From positions 1-34,312 of the forward strand of contig DATKSG010000033.1 in the NCBI GenBank assembly GCA_035531775.1: a DNA stretch of 34,312 nt, given 5' to 3'. Of this stretch, positions 1 to 7,649 are shown one piece after another. The notes under the pieces are model-generated. The model did not search any database, was not told the DNA's origin, and saw nothing but the letters and a program-made list of their open reading frames with translations. The position numbers were made by a program, and so were the translations under genes. The stretch comes from DATKSG01 sp035531775 (GTDB taxonomy: Bacteria; Actinomycetota; Acidimicrobiia; Acidimicrobiales; UBA8190). Every line of letters begins with the position of its first letter. Positions within the stretch are counted from its first letter, which is position 1.

Positions 1-1233
1 GTGCTGACCATGGTGCTTCCCTTGGTGGCGGTGGCCACCCACCGCTGGGCCGGGCATAACCGGTCCTGGGCTCGGTGGCGCCACCTGCTGCTGCTCGTGC
101 CGGTCGGGGTGGTAATCAGTGTGGGCCTCACGGTGTCGCGCAGTGCCGATCTCGCAGTGGCCGGCGCCGTGCTGTTGCTGGCCCTGGCCACCGGAGCGCC
201 ACGGTGGCTGCTGCTCGCCGCCGGCGTAGGCCTGGTCTTCGTGGCCATGGTCAGCCTGTTCGACCCGGCGCTCATCGGCTCCCCCTTCACCGCCGCCGCC
301 CACTCCGGCTCGGTGCAGAGCCGCGTCGACCGGCTCCCCATCCTGTTCGGCGCCGTGGTGCACCGCCCCTTCACCGGGGTGGGCTACACCGCCCTGCCGG
401 TCGGGGTCGACGACGGCTACGTCCTCACCTACGGCCAGCTCGGCATGGTGGGAATGCTCAGCTGGGGCGCCCTCCTGGTGGCCACGCTGGTGACCGCCGT
501 GCGAGGCCTGCGTGCCTCGCGCCGCTCGCACCTGCGCGAACTGGCCGCCGCCTGCACGGTCGGTGTCATCGGGGCCATGGTGGCGGCCGCCACTTACGAC
601 TTCACCTTCACCGAGCAGTCCATGTGGACCCTGGCGCTTCTCGGTGCGTTCGCCGTGGCCGTGGTGGAGCTTCTCCCGGCCCCCGCCACGCCACGGCGGC
701 GCTCTCCACTTCGCCTGGCCTGGCCCGTGGCCGGCGTCGTCATAGGCATGGTGGCCCTGGCCCAGAGCACAGTCCAGTGGTCGCGGTCCTACACCGTCTA
801 CGTCATCACCCCCCCGGAGCTCGAGCTATGGGCTGGTCCCATCGCCGCTGGGGGGCTCTCCTTTACGATTTGCGACTACCTGTTCGACGCCCGGCCGCTG
901 GCGCCGGGGACCACCTTGTCGTGCCAGCAGACGTCAACTTTTGTCGCCAATGTCTGGCCGGCCCAGATGAACGTCCGCATCGGCGCTTCGAGCGCGGTGG
1001 CCGTCAACAACGCGGCCCGACGCGCCTTCAGCCCGTTCTCCGCTGCCGGTTATCCCGTGGTGGTGCCCGACGGGCCCCTGGCATCGGGGAAACCGGCCTG
1101 GGCCCAGACCGCTCCGGTGTCCGGGGGCGTCCTCGGGGCGGTGCTGGCCTTGGCCATTCCGGCCATGGCCCGGCGGCGCCGACACACGGGGGAGGCGACG
1201 GCCACCGGCGTCACGGCTGCCATCGCCGTCTGA
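1..1233 (+). CDS. O-antigen ligase/polymerase-like (Wzy_C type) membrane protein, 5'-truncated by window edge
   Basis: The visible 410 residues form a polytopic membrane protein. Hydrophobic helices fill roughly residues 30-85. A loop with HRPFTGVGY and a following DDGY (about residues 119-136) resembles the conserved H-P-x-x-G-x-G...D-x-x-Y region of Wzy_C O-antigen ligases and polymerases, which join glycan chains outside the membrane. More helices follow at about 140-165, 180-225 and 240-258. A long extracytoplasmic segment (about 260-370) with two cysteines comes next, then a last helix and a basic tail. The reading frame is open at base 1, and the Wzy_C-like motif lies closer to the N-terminus than usual, so the gene probably begins upstream and the GTG at base 1 may not be its start. 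It converges on trpA with a 9-base gap. The family call rests on motif and topology only and the substrate is unknown. Confidence 0.6.
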   Translation: MLTMVLPLVAVATHRWAGHNRSWARWRHLLLLVPVGVVISVGLTVSRSADLAVAGAVLLLALATGAPRWLLLAAGVGLVFVAMVSLFDPALIGSPFTAAAHSGSVQSRVDRLPILFGAVVHRPFTGVGYTALPVGVDDGYVLTYGQLGMVGMLSWGALLVATLVTAVRGLRASRRSHLRELAAACTVGVIGAMVAAATYDFTFTEQSMWTLALLGAFAVAVVELLPAPATPRRRSPLRLAWPVAGVVIGMVALAQSTVQWSRSYTVYVITPPELELWAGPIAAGGLSFTICDYLFDARPLAPGTTLSCQQTSTFVANVWPAQMNVRIGASSAVAVNNAARRAFSPFSAAGYPVVVPDGPLASGKPAWAQTAPVSGGVLGAVLALAIPAMARRRRHTGEATATGVTAAIAV

Positions 1234-1242
1234 ACGCGCTCT

Positions 1243-2025
1243 TCAGCTCCCGTCGTCGAGGCCGGCCCGCACCTCGGCCACGAAGGCGGCGGCCCCGTCG
1301 GGGCCTTCGCCGTCGAGCAGCCGCCGCACCAGGGCCGAGCCGATGACCACCCCGTCGGCATCGGCACACACTTGAGCGGCCTGGGCGGCGCTCGACACCC
1401 CGATGCCGATGCACACCGGTAGGTCGGTGACCTCGTGCAACCGGCGGGCCACCGTCCGGGCCGAGTCGGCCAGGGCACTGCGCTCGCCGGTCACCCCCAT
1501 GAGGCCCACGCCGTAGACGAAGCCGCGCGACCGGGCGCAGATGCGCGCCGCGCGTTCGTCGGGTGTGGACGGCGCCACCAGCATCACGGTGGCCACCGAC
1601 GACGCGTCGGCCTCGGCGCACCACTCCCCCGACTCTTCCAAGGGAAGGTCGGGGATGATGGCACCGGCCACCCCGGCGGCGGCCAACGATTTCGCGAAAC
1701 GGCGATGGCCGGCTCGAAAGACCAGGTTGTAATAGGTCATGACGCACACCGGCACACCCACGTCGGCTCCCCGCAGGGCGTCGAGCACCGAGTCGGGCGT
1801 GGTGCCGCGCTGCAGCGCCTGCAAGGAGGCGGCCTGGATCACCGGGCCGTCGATCATGGGGTCGGAGAAGGGGATGCCGACCTCCACGGCATCGGCCCCG
1901 GCCGCCGCTACTGCCCGCACCACGTCCAGCCAGTCGTCGCTCATGCCGCCGGTGACATACGGCACGAGCAGCTTGGCTCCGGACCGGCGCCGGGCCCGGA
2001 GGTGCGACTCGAGGGCACCGCTCAC
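1243..2025 (-). CDS. trpA: Tryptophan synthase alpha subunit
   Basis: TrpA splits indole-3-glycerol phosphate into indole and glyceraldehyde-3-phosphate and channels the indole to TrpB in the alpha2-beta2 complex. The 260-residue protein begins KLLVPYVTGG after a short basic N-terminus. It has VEVGIPFSDPMIDGP, which supplies the catalytic Glu (residue 48) and Asp (residue 59). The beta6-loop region MTYYNLVF, the phosphate-binding GIGVSS and VIGSALV are also present. The GTG start is placed at 2025, where it overlaps the trpB stop as GTGA. This gives a normal family length; the in-frame ATG 27 codons later would remove strand 1. It is the last gene of the his-trp cluster. It ends nine bases from the convergent upstream membrane gene, and I see no strong terminator hairpin there. 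Confidence 0.97.
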   Translation of the reverse strand: MSGALESHLRARRRSGAKLLVPYVTGGMSDDWLDVVRAVAAAGADAVEVGIPFSDPMIDGPVIQAASLQALQRGTTPDSVLDALRGADVGVPVCVMTYYNLVFRAGHRRFAKSLAAAGVAGAIIPDLPLEESGEWCAEADASSVATVMLVAPSTPDERAARICARSRGFVYGVGLMGVTGERSALADSARTVARRLHEVTDLPVCIGIGVSSAAQAAQVCADADGVVIGSALVRRLLDGEGPDGAAAFVAEVRAGLDDGS

Positions 2026-3194
2026 GACAACAGGTCCCGGACCTGGGCCACGTCCTTGTCGCCGCGCCCCGACAACGTGATGAGGACCGTGGCCCCGGTC
2101 GGGATGGCGCGCCCGGCCTGGGCGATGACCCAGGCCAGGGCGTGGGCCGGTTCCAGAGCCGGGATGATCCCCTCGGTCTGGGCCAGGAGGGTGAAAGCCT
2201 CGAGCACCTCGCCGTCGCCGGCCTGCTCGTATCGGGCGCGCCCCAGAGCCGACAGATGGGCGTGCTCGGGGCCGATGCCCGGGTAGTCGAGGCCAGCCGA
2301 GATGGACTCGGCCTCGGCGATCTGACCGGCCTCGTCCTGCATGAGGTATGACTTCATGCCGTGCACCACGCCGGGCACGCCATGGCCCATGGCCGCCCCG
2401 CCGGCCGCTTCCACCCCCACCAGCACGGCGCCGGTGTCCACGAATCCGGCGAAGGTCCCAGCGGCGTTGGACCCGCCGCCCACGCAGGCCACCACCCAAT
2501 CGGGGTCGGCGCCATGGAGCAGCTCCCGGCACTGTGCTCTCGCCTCGTCGCCCACCACCCGCTGGAGCTGGCGCACCATATAGGGATAGGGGTGCGGGCC
2601 CATGACCGACCCCAAGCAGTAGTGGGTGTCCTCCACGGTGGCCACCCAGTCGCGCAGTGCTTCGTTGACGGCGTCCTTCAGGGTGCGGCTGCCGCTGTGC
2701 ACCGGGCGCACCTCGGCCCCGAGCAGCTCCATGCGGAACACATTCAGCGCCTGGCGCTCGGTGTCGACGGCCCCCATGTACACCACGCACTGCAGGCCGA
2801 AGAGGGCGGCGGCCGTGGCCGAGGCCACTCCGTGCTGGCCGGCGCCGGTCTCGGCCACCAACCGGTGCTTGCCCATGCGCCGGGCCAGCAGGGCCTGGCC
2901 GATGACGTTGTTCAGCTTGTGCGAGCCGGTGTGGGTCAGGTCCTCGCGCTTGAGCAGCAGGCGCACACCGAGGCGTTCCGACAGCCGGTGGCACTCGGTC
3001 ACCGGGGTGGGCCGGCCGCCGTAGTGATGCAGGATGGATTCGAACTCCTCGTGGAAGGCGGGGTCGGCCCACGCCTCTTCGAAGGCTTTCTCGAGCTCCA
3101 GACAAGCCGGCACCAGCGACTCGGGCACGAAGCGGCCGCCGAACTCGCCGAAGCGGCCGTCGGGCCCTGGCGTGCCCATGAGCGACTCGCTCAC
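2022..3194 (-). CDS. trpB: Tryptophan synthase beta subunit
   Basis: TrpB is the PLP enzyme that condenses indole with serine to make tryptophan. The 390-residue protein carries the TrpB1-type N-terminus GRFGEFGGRFVPE and the PLP lysine in HTGSHKLNN (Lys93). It also has the ETGAGQHGVA loop and the glycine-rich phosphate-binding CVGGGSNAAG. It looks like the canonical partner of TrpA and not the TrpB2 type. The start is GTG at 3194, overlapping the trpF stop as GTGA. A strong Shine-Dalgarno (GGAGGAG) lies a few bases upstream and favours this GTG over the ATG five codons later. The 3' end overlaps trpA by four bases, consistent with translational coupling of the two subunits. Confidence 0.97.
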   Translation of the reverse strand: MSESLMGTPGPDGRFGEFGGRFVPESLVPACLELEKAFEEAWADPAFHEEFESILHHYGGRPTPVTECHRLSERLGVRLLLKREDLTHTGSHKLNNVIGQALLARRMGKHRLVAETGAGQHGVASATAAALFGLQCVVYMGAVDTERQALNVFRMELLGAEVRPVHSGSRTLKDAVNEALRDWVATVEDTHYCLGSVMGPHPYPYMVRQLQRVVGDEARAQCRELLHGADPDWVVACVGGGSNAAGTFAGFVDTGAVLVGVEAAGGAAMGHGVPGVVHGMKSYLMQDEAGQIAEAESISAGLDYPGIGPEHAHLSALGRARYEQAGDGEVLEAFTLLAQTEGIIPALEPAHALAWVIAQAGRAIPTGATVLITLSGRGDKDVAQVRDLLS

Positions 3195-3898
3195 TGCTCC
3201 TCCTGCCAGTCGAAGGGGCGTTCCTCGTCGAGGGGTGATCCGTCGTCGAAGGGGCGTTGGCGGTCGAAGGGTGATCCGTCGTCGAGGGCGGCGTCCACGG
3301 CCGCCTGGCGGGCAGCAGTCACGAAGGCCCGCAGCTTCTGCGGGTCCTTCTGGCCCGGCGAGGCTTCCACGCCCGAGGACACGTCAACCCCCATCGGACG
3401 AAGGTGGGCGATGGCGTCGGCCACGTTGGCGGCGTGCAGCCCACCGGAGACGATGAGCCGGGTCGGGTCGGCCACGCCTTCGGCCAGGCGCCAGTCGAAG
3501 ACCCGACCCGAGCCCGGCGAGGCCGAGTCCACCAGAAGAGCCTGGGCCCCGTAGTCGGCCACACGGGCGATGTCGCCGTGCCCGGCCGGAAAGGCCCGAA
3601 TGGTGAAGGGGACGCGTGCAGCCACCCAGCGGGACTGCTCGGTCGTCTCGTGTCCATGGAGCTGAGCAGCACCCAGCCCTATGCTGTTCACGATCTCGAC
3701 CACCCGCGCCGGTGCCTCGTCGCGGAAGACCCCCACCGTCATGATGTGGCGCGGCAGGCGGTCCACGATGAGCTCCACGGCCCGGGGAGACACCTGGCGC
3801 GGCGACGGGGCGAAGACGAAGCCGACGGCGTCGGCTCCCAGGGCCACGGCCAGCAAGGCGTCGCTCTCGCTCGTGATGCCACAGATCTTCACCAGCAC
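3191..3898 (-). CDS. trpF: Phosphoribosylanthranilate isomerase with repeat-derived acidic C-terminal tail
   Basis: TrpF isomerises N-(5-phosphoribosyl)anthranilate to CdRP, the third step of tryptophan synthesis. The N-terminal VKICGIT holds the catalytic cysteine and GVDVSSGVE holds the catalytic aspartate region. FVFAPSPRQVSP and LIVSGGL are further family motifs. The start is GTG at 3898 with an AGGTG Shine-Dalgarno five bases upstream, nine bases after the trpC stop. The enzyme fold should finish near residue 205. The remaining 30 or so residues are an acidic tail encoded by two copies of a 36-base repeat (DDGSPF...RPF then DDGSPL...RPF), ending in DWQEEQ. The protein is therefore 235 residues against about 200-210 usually. 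A dedicated trpF beside hisA implies that HisA need not be bifunctional here. Confidence 0.95.
   Translation of the reverse strand: MLVKICGITSESDALLAVALGADAVGFVFAPSPRQVSPRAVELIVDRLPRHIMTVGVFRDEAPARVVEIVNSIGLGAAQLHGHETTEQSRWVAARVPFTIRAFPAGHGDIARVADYGAQALLVDSASPGSGRVFDWRLAEGVADPTRLIVSGGLHAANVADAIAHLRPMGVDVSSGVEASPGQKDPQKLRAFVTAARQAAVDAALDDGSPFDRQRPFDDGSPLDEERPFDWQEEQ
3210..3281. repeat. Two tandem 36-bp in-frame repeats at the 3' end of trpF
   Basis: Copies at 3210-3245 and 3246-3281 match at 31 of 36 positions. Both begin TCGAAGGGGCGTT and end TGATCCGTCG on the plus strand. The unit length is a multiple of three, and each copy encodes a 12-residue acidic peptide of pattern DDGSP-hydrophobic-D-x-x-RPF in TrpF. 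A shorter TCGA(A/G)GGG element also recurs inside each unit. Confidence 0.9.
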
Positions 3899-3907
3899 GA
3901 CGTCACC

Positions 3908-4729
3908 TCAACTCACTCGCCGTCCGCCACGCGTCCCGACGCGATGTCCGGACAGGGCCCGCACGGCGGCGGCCCGCTCGGCGCTGCGCAGCAGGCTCTC
4001 CCCCACCAGCACGGCCTGGTAGCCGGCTTCGGCCAGGCGACGGGCGTCATCGCCGTGGCGCACCCCCGACTCGGCTACCGCCACCACGTGGTCGGGCAGA
4101 AGCGGGGCCAGGCGCAGGGCCCGGTCGTGGTCGACCTCGAAGCTCGACAGGTCGCGCTGGTTGACTCCGACCAAGGTGGCGCCCGCTTCGAGGGCCCGAT
4201 CCAGCTCGTCCTCGTCGTGCACCTCGACCAGGACGTCGAGGCCGAAGCTCTTGGCCAGCGCGTGCAGGTCGGCCAGCTCGGTGTCGCTCAAGGCGGTCAC
4301 GATGAGCAGCACGGCGTCGGCCCCCATGAGCCTGGCGTCGGCCACGTCGGCCGGGGACAGCGTGAAGTCCTTGCGCAGCACCGGCAGGGCGCATGCGGCG
4401 CGCCCGGCGGCCAGGTCGGCGGCCGAGCCGCCGAAGTAATCGGCATCGGTGAGCACCGACAGGCACCGCGCTCCGCCCTCGGCGTATTGGCGCGCCAGCT
4501 GGGCCGGGTCGAGGCCGGGGTCGAGCTCTCCCTTGGAGGGCGAGCGGCGCTTGATCTCGGCCACCACGGCCAGGCCCTCGATACCCGAGCGGGCCAACGC
4601 CGTGCCAAAGCCCCGTGTGGCCGGGGCCCGCCCGGCTGCTTCCATGAGCGAGCCCACGTCGCGGTGGTCGGCGGCCGCCATGGCGCGATGGGCGGCGACG
4701 ATCTCGCTCAGGTACGTCGGGGGCCCCAC
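3908..4729 (-). CDS. trpC: Indole-3-glycerol phosphate synthase
   Basis: TrpC closes CdRP to indole-3-glycerol phosphate. The 273-residue TIM-barrel protein shows VVAEIKRRSPSKG (strand 1 with the catalytic Glu and Lys) and LSVLTDADYFGG. It also has PVLRKDFTL with the general-acid lysine, LVEVHDE, GVNQRDL, AESGV and VLVGESL. The frame stays open upstream. I chose the GTG at 4729 because TYLSEIVAAHR then begins at the usual place. A TAGGCT hexamer ends seven bases before this GTG, the same arrangement as at other unit-leading genes here, and there is no good Shine-Dalgarno. trpCFBA can thus probably be transcribed from its own promoter as well as from the long his-trp transcript. The gap to the preceding ygfZ-like gene is 44 bases, the largest in the cluster. 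Confidence 0.94.
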   Translation of the reverse strand: MGPPTYLSEIVAAHRAMAAADHRDVGSLMEAAGRAPATRGFGTALARSGIEGLAVVAEIKRRSPSKGELDPGLDPAQLARQYAEGGARCLSVLTDADYFGGSAADLAAGRAACALPVLRKDFTLSPADVADARLMGADAVLLIVTALSDTELADLHALAKSFGLDVLVEVHDEDELDRALEAGATLVGVNQRDLSSFEVDHDRALRLAPLLPDHVVAVAESGVRHGDDARRLAEAGYQAVLVGESLLRSAERAAAVRALSGHRVGTRGGRRVS

Positions 4730-4736
4730 CGCCGGA

Positions 4737-4742
4737 AGCCTA
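4737..4742 (-). promoter_or_regulatory. Putative internal -10 element for trpCFBA
   Basis: TAGGCT on the minus strand ends seven bases before the chosen trpC GTG. The hexamer is identical to the one before the SEDS gene at 30307. It lies in the largest intergenic gap of the his-trp cluster. No clear -35 is visible. A leaderless trpC message is the inference. Confidence 0.5.
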
Positions 4743-4773
4743 ATGGGGCAGCTGGCGCCCCCTCCCCGAAGGT

Positions 4774-5703
4774 TCAGCCCACCAGAGGTAGCGGGCGAGC
4801 TTGGGCCGTCAGGACCGGCCCGTCGGGGGGGCGCAGGTCGAGCGCGGCCGGGGGCGACACCGAGCGGTGCAGGTAGGAGAGGCCCACCGCGCCGAGCACG
4901 GGCGACCATCCCCACGACGTGACCGACCCCACCACCTTGGCGCTCGAGGGGTCCACCACCTCGGTCCCGACGGGCACGGTGACGTGGCCGGCGTCGGGCC
5001 CGGCCACCAAGCCGTGCAGGTGACGAGCCACCCGGTTGCCACGGGAGTCGAGGCGGGCCACCAGCTCCTGGCCGGTGTAGCAGCCCTTGGTGAAACTGAC
5101 GCATCGGCCCAGCAGATGGGCTTCCGCGGCGATGGTGCGCTCGTCGAGCTCGCTCCCGAGAGCGGGGATGCCGGTCTCGAGGCGCAGCGCCTCCCATGCC
5201 TCGGGGCTACACGCCACCACACCGGCCGGCAGCTGCGGGGCCGGGCCCAGGAGATCGACACCGGTCACCGGTCCCCAGTCGAAGGCCGCCACCAGCTCCA
5301 CCCCGGCGCCCGTGTCCGGCGCGTCTGGCACGACAGATAACGAGTCAGGCCCCCGGATCGACACGCAGCCCCAGTCGAGCACCTCGAGGTCGGCCTTGAC
5401 CCGCAACTTGAACTGCTGCAGTCGCTCCATGACGGCGTCGCCGTAGCTGGCTTCGGTGTCGAGCACGAGCACGTCGTCGGAGATACGCGTCACGCGCACG
5501 TAACCCTGGAGCTTGCCCTGGGGGCTCAGCAGCAGCGCATCGGCGCTTCGGCCCGAGCCGAGGGCGGCCACGTCCTGGGTGCACTGGCCCTGCAGGTACG
5601 TCACGGCGTCGGGGCCCGAGATGCGCAGCACGTCGCGGCCCACGCCGCGGCCAGCCGCCGTCTGGTGCAGGGCCCGGTAGTCCTCGGCCGTGGGAGCGAT
5701 CAC
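4774..5703 (-). CDS. ygfZ: YgfZ/GcvT-like folate-binding protein
   Basis: This 309-residue protein belongs to the aminomethyltransferase-like YgfZ (COG0354) family, which supports assembly or repair of certain iron-sulfur enzymes in a folate-dependent way. The diagnostic motif KGCYTGQE is present with its conserved cysteine at about residue 208. N-terminal features include ISGPDAVTYLQGQCTQDV and LLLSPQGK, typical of the family's folate-binding half. The start is GTG at 5703, overlapping the trpE stop as GTGA. Upstream in-frame starts would extend far into trpE without any family match. Its position between trpE and trpC, coupled to trpE, is unusual. No tryptophan-pathway step is known for the family, so the link may be only co-expression. 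Confidence 0.85.
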   Translation of the reverse strand: MIAPTAEDYRALHQTAAGRGVGRDVLRISGPDAVTYLQGQCTQDVAALGSGRSADALLLSPQGKLQGYVRVTRISDDVLVLDTEASYGDAVMERLQQFKLRVKADLEVLDWGCVSIRGPDSLSVVPDAPDTGAGVELVAAFDWGPVTGVDLLGPAPQLPAGVVACSPEAWEALRLETGIPALGSELDERTIAAEAHLLGRCVSFTKGCYTGQELVARLDSRGNRVARHLHGLVAGPDAGHVTVPVGTEVVDPSSAKVVGSVTSWGWSPVLGAVGLSYLHRSVSPPAALDLRPPDGPVLTAQARPLPLVG

Positions 5704-7247
5704 GGGGCGCTGCGCCCATGGGCCCGGCGAGCCGCCGGCACGGCGGCCAGCAGGGCAGCGGCCTTGTTGGCGCACTCCATGTCTTCTTCGGCTGGGTCGC
5801 TGTCGGCCACGATGCCCGCGCCGGCCTGCACGGTGGCCCGGCCGTCAGGTGTCACCACCATGGTGCGTATGGCGATGGCGGTGTCCAGGTTCCCCGAGAA
5901 GTCGAGATACCCGACGATGCCCCCGTACACGCCGCGCTTGGTCGGCTCGAGCTCGTCGATGATCTGCATGGCCCGCACCTTGGGCGCGCCCGACAACGTC
6001 CCCGCCGGCAGCGTGGCCCGCAGCACGTCGATGGGGCCACGCCCCGGGGCCAGGTCGCCCGACACCTGCGAGGTCAGATGCATGACGTGGCTGTAGCGCT
6101 CCACGGTCATGAGCTCGTCGATGCGCTCGCTGCCGTAGGTGACCACTCGTCCCACGTCGTTTCGGGCCAGGTCCACCAGCATCACGTGCTCAGCCACTTC
6201 CTTCGGGTGCTCGGCCAGCTCACCGGCCAGGCGGTCGTCCTCGGCGTCGGTGGAGCCTCGGCGCCTAGTGCCGGCGATGGGACGCGACACCACCACGCCG
6301 TGGCGCAGGCGGACCATGGGCTCCGGCGACGAGCCCACCACCGAGCACTGCTCGGAATGCAGGAAGTACAGGTAAGGGCTCGGGTTCACCAAGCGCAAGG
6401 TGCGGTAGACGTCGAAGGGGTCGGCCTCCAAGTCGAGGTCGAAGCGCTGCGACAGCACGATCTGGAAGGCGTCACCGGCCCGGATGTGGTCCTTGGCCAC
6501 CTCCACCGCTCCCATGAACTGCTCCGACGACATGGTGCGGCGCACCGCCGGCAACGCCTCGCCCGGCTCGGGCGGGGCGAGCGGGGACAGCTCGGAAGCG
6601 CTGAAGAGCGCATCGGCCAGCTCGTCGAGGCGGGCCTCGGCGGCGGCGTAGGCCTCGGTCAGAACTGCCGTGTCAGCACTGGGCTGCAGCACCACGTTGT
6701 CCACCAGCACCACACGCTGGCGCCAGTGGTCGAAAGCGCACAGCTGCCCGATGACCCCGAGCACGGCATCGGGCAGGCCCAGGTCGTCGGGGGGCACGTC
6801 GGGTAGATGCTCCACCTCGCGCACCACGTCGTAGGCCAGGTAGCCCACCAGCCCGGCGTGCAACGGCGGGAGGCCCGACAGCTCCGGCGAGCAGTACTCA
6901 CCGAGCAATGCCTCGATCACAGCCAGGATCCCGTCGCCGGTTCGGGCGGCCACGGCGTCGGGAACCGGCAGGTCGCCGGTGATCTCGACCTGGCGGCCAC
7001 GGGCCACCACCGTGGCCAGTGGCCGGCGCCCGACGAAGGAGTAGCGGCCCCAGCGCTCGCCGCCTTCCACCGACTCGAGCAGGAAGCCGGGGGCCTCCCC
7101 CACCACCCGCAGGTAGGCGGCCACCGGGGTGACGGTGTCGGCCACCAGCTCGCGCCACACCGGCACGATGCGATGGGCGGCGGCCAGTTCGGCGAACTGC
7201 TCGGCACCGGGCAGCGTGACGCCCGGAGCCGGTGCGGGCGCCGTCAT
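5700..7247 (-). CDS. trpE: Anthranilate synthase component I
   Basis: TrpE converts chorismate and ammonia to anthranilate, the committed step of tryptophan synthesis. The 515-residue protein has FLLESVEGGERWGRYSF near residue 55, where the LLES motif forms the tryptophan feedback site. The chorismate-binding half carries GDAFQIVLSQRF, PSPYLYFL, GSSPEPMVR, RPIAGTRRRG, DLARNDVGRV and the terminal GAPKVRAMQIIDELE...RGVYGG. It starts with ATG at 7247, overlapping the hisI stop as ATGA. The glutamine amidotransferase subunit TrpG and the phosphoribosyltransferase TrpD are not in the window, so they must be encoded elsewhere. The retained LLES motif suggests the usual allosteric control by tryptophan, which is inference from the family. 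Confidence 0.96.
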   Translation of the reverse strand: MTAPAPAPGVTLPGAEQFAELAAAHRIVPVWRELVADTVTPVAAYLRVVGEAPGFLLESVEGGERWGRYSFVGRRPLATVVARGRQVEITGDLPVPDAVAARTGDGILAVIEALLGEYCSPELSGLPPLHAGLVGYLAYDVVREVEHLPDVPPDDLGLPDAVLGVIGQLCAFDHWRQRVVLVDNVVLQPSADTAVLTEAYAAAEARLDELADALFSASELSPLAPPEPGEALPAVRRTMSSEQFMGAVEVAKDHIRAGDAFQIVLSQRFDLDLEADPFDVYRTLRLVNPSPYLYFLHSEQCSVVGSSPEPMVRLRHGVVVSRPIAGTRRRGSTDAEDDRLAGELAEHPKEVAEHVMLVDLARNDVGRVVTYGSERIDELMTVERYSHVMHLTSQVSGDLAPGRGPIDVLRATLPAGTLSGAPKVRAMQIIDELEPTKRGVYGGIVGYLDFSGNLDTAIAIRTMVVTPDGRATVQAGAGIVADSDPAEEDMECANKAAALLAAVPAARRAHGRSAP

Positions 7248-7642
7248 CCGCCGTCGGCTGGAGTCGTTCCGAAGGAACGGTAGAAGCAGCTGCGATTGCC
7301 GGTGTGACAGGCGCCGTTGCCGTCCTGGTCGACCAGCACGAGCAGGGCGTCGCCGTCACAGTCGTAGCGCACCTCGCGGACCCATTGGCGGTCCCCGGAG
7401 GTCTCGCCCTTGCACCAGTACTCCTGGCGGCTGCGGCTCCAGAACCAGCTGCGCCCGGTGTTCAAGGTGCGGGCCAGGGCCTCGTGGTTCATGTAGCCCA
7501 GCATGAGCACGGCACCGTCACCGGCGTCCTGCACGATGGCGGGTACGAGCCCCGAAGCGTCGTAGCGGACCAGGTCGAGCTCGGGCCCGGTGACGGCGAT
7601 GGTGGTGCCCTGGCGGGTGGTGGCGGGCGGGTCGCTGGTCAT
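7244..7642 (-). CDS. hisI: Phosphoribosyl-AMP cyclohydrolase
   Basis: HisI hydrolyses phosphoribosyl-AMP in the third step of histidine synthesis. The 132-residue protein is monofunctional; no HisE pyrophosphohydrolase domain follows. Diagnostic motifs are MLGYMNHEAL, TGRSWFWSRSR, WCKGETSG and the metal-binding DCDGDALLVLVDQ with ACHTGNRSCFY. It lies seven bases after the GroES-like gene and overlaps trpE by ATGA, so it is the junction between the histidine and tryptophan halves. hisE is not visible in this window. Confidence 0.96.
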   Translation of the reverse strand: MTSDPPATTRQGTTIAVTGPELDLVRYDASGLVPAIVQDAGDGAVLMLGYMNHEALARTLNTGRSWFWSRSRQEYWCKGETSGDRQWVREVRYDCDGDALLVLVDQDGNGACHTGNRSCFYRSFGTTPADGG

Positions 7643-7649
7643 GGCCGGC

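Noticed and set aside
2361..3554. Long plus-strand open frame opposite trpB and trpF
   Set aside because: It is antisense to clear trp genes, has a His/Gly/Ala-rich composition typical of high-GC shadow frames and shows no motif.
3404..4876. 490-codon plus-strand frame opposite trpF and trpC
   Set aside because: It is a shadow of the codon bias in trpF and trpC on the other strand; no recognisable domain.
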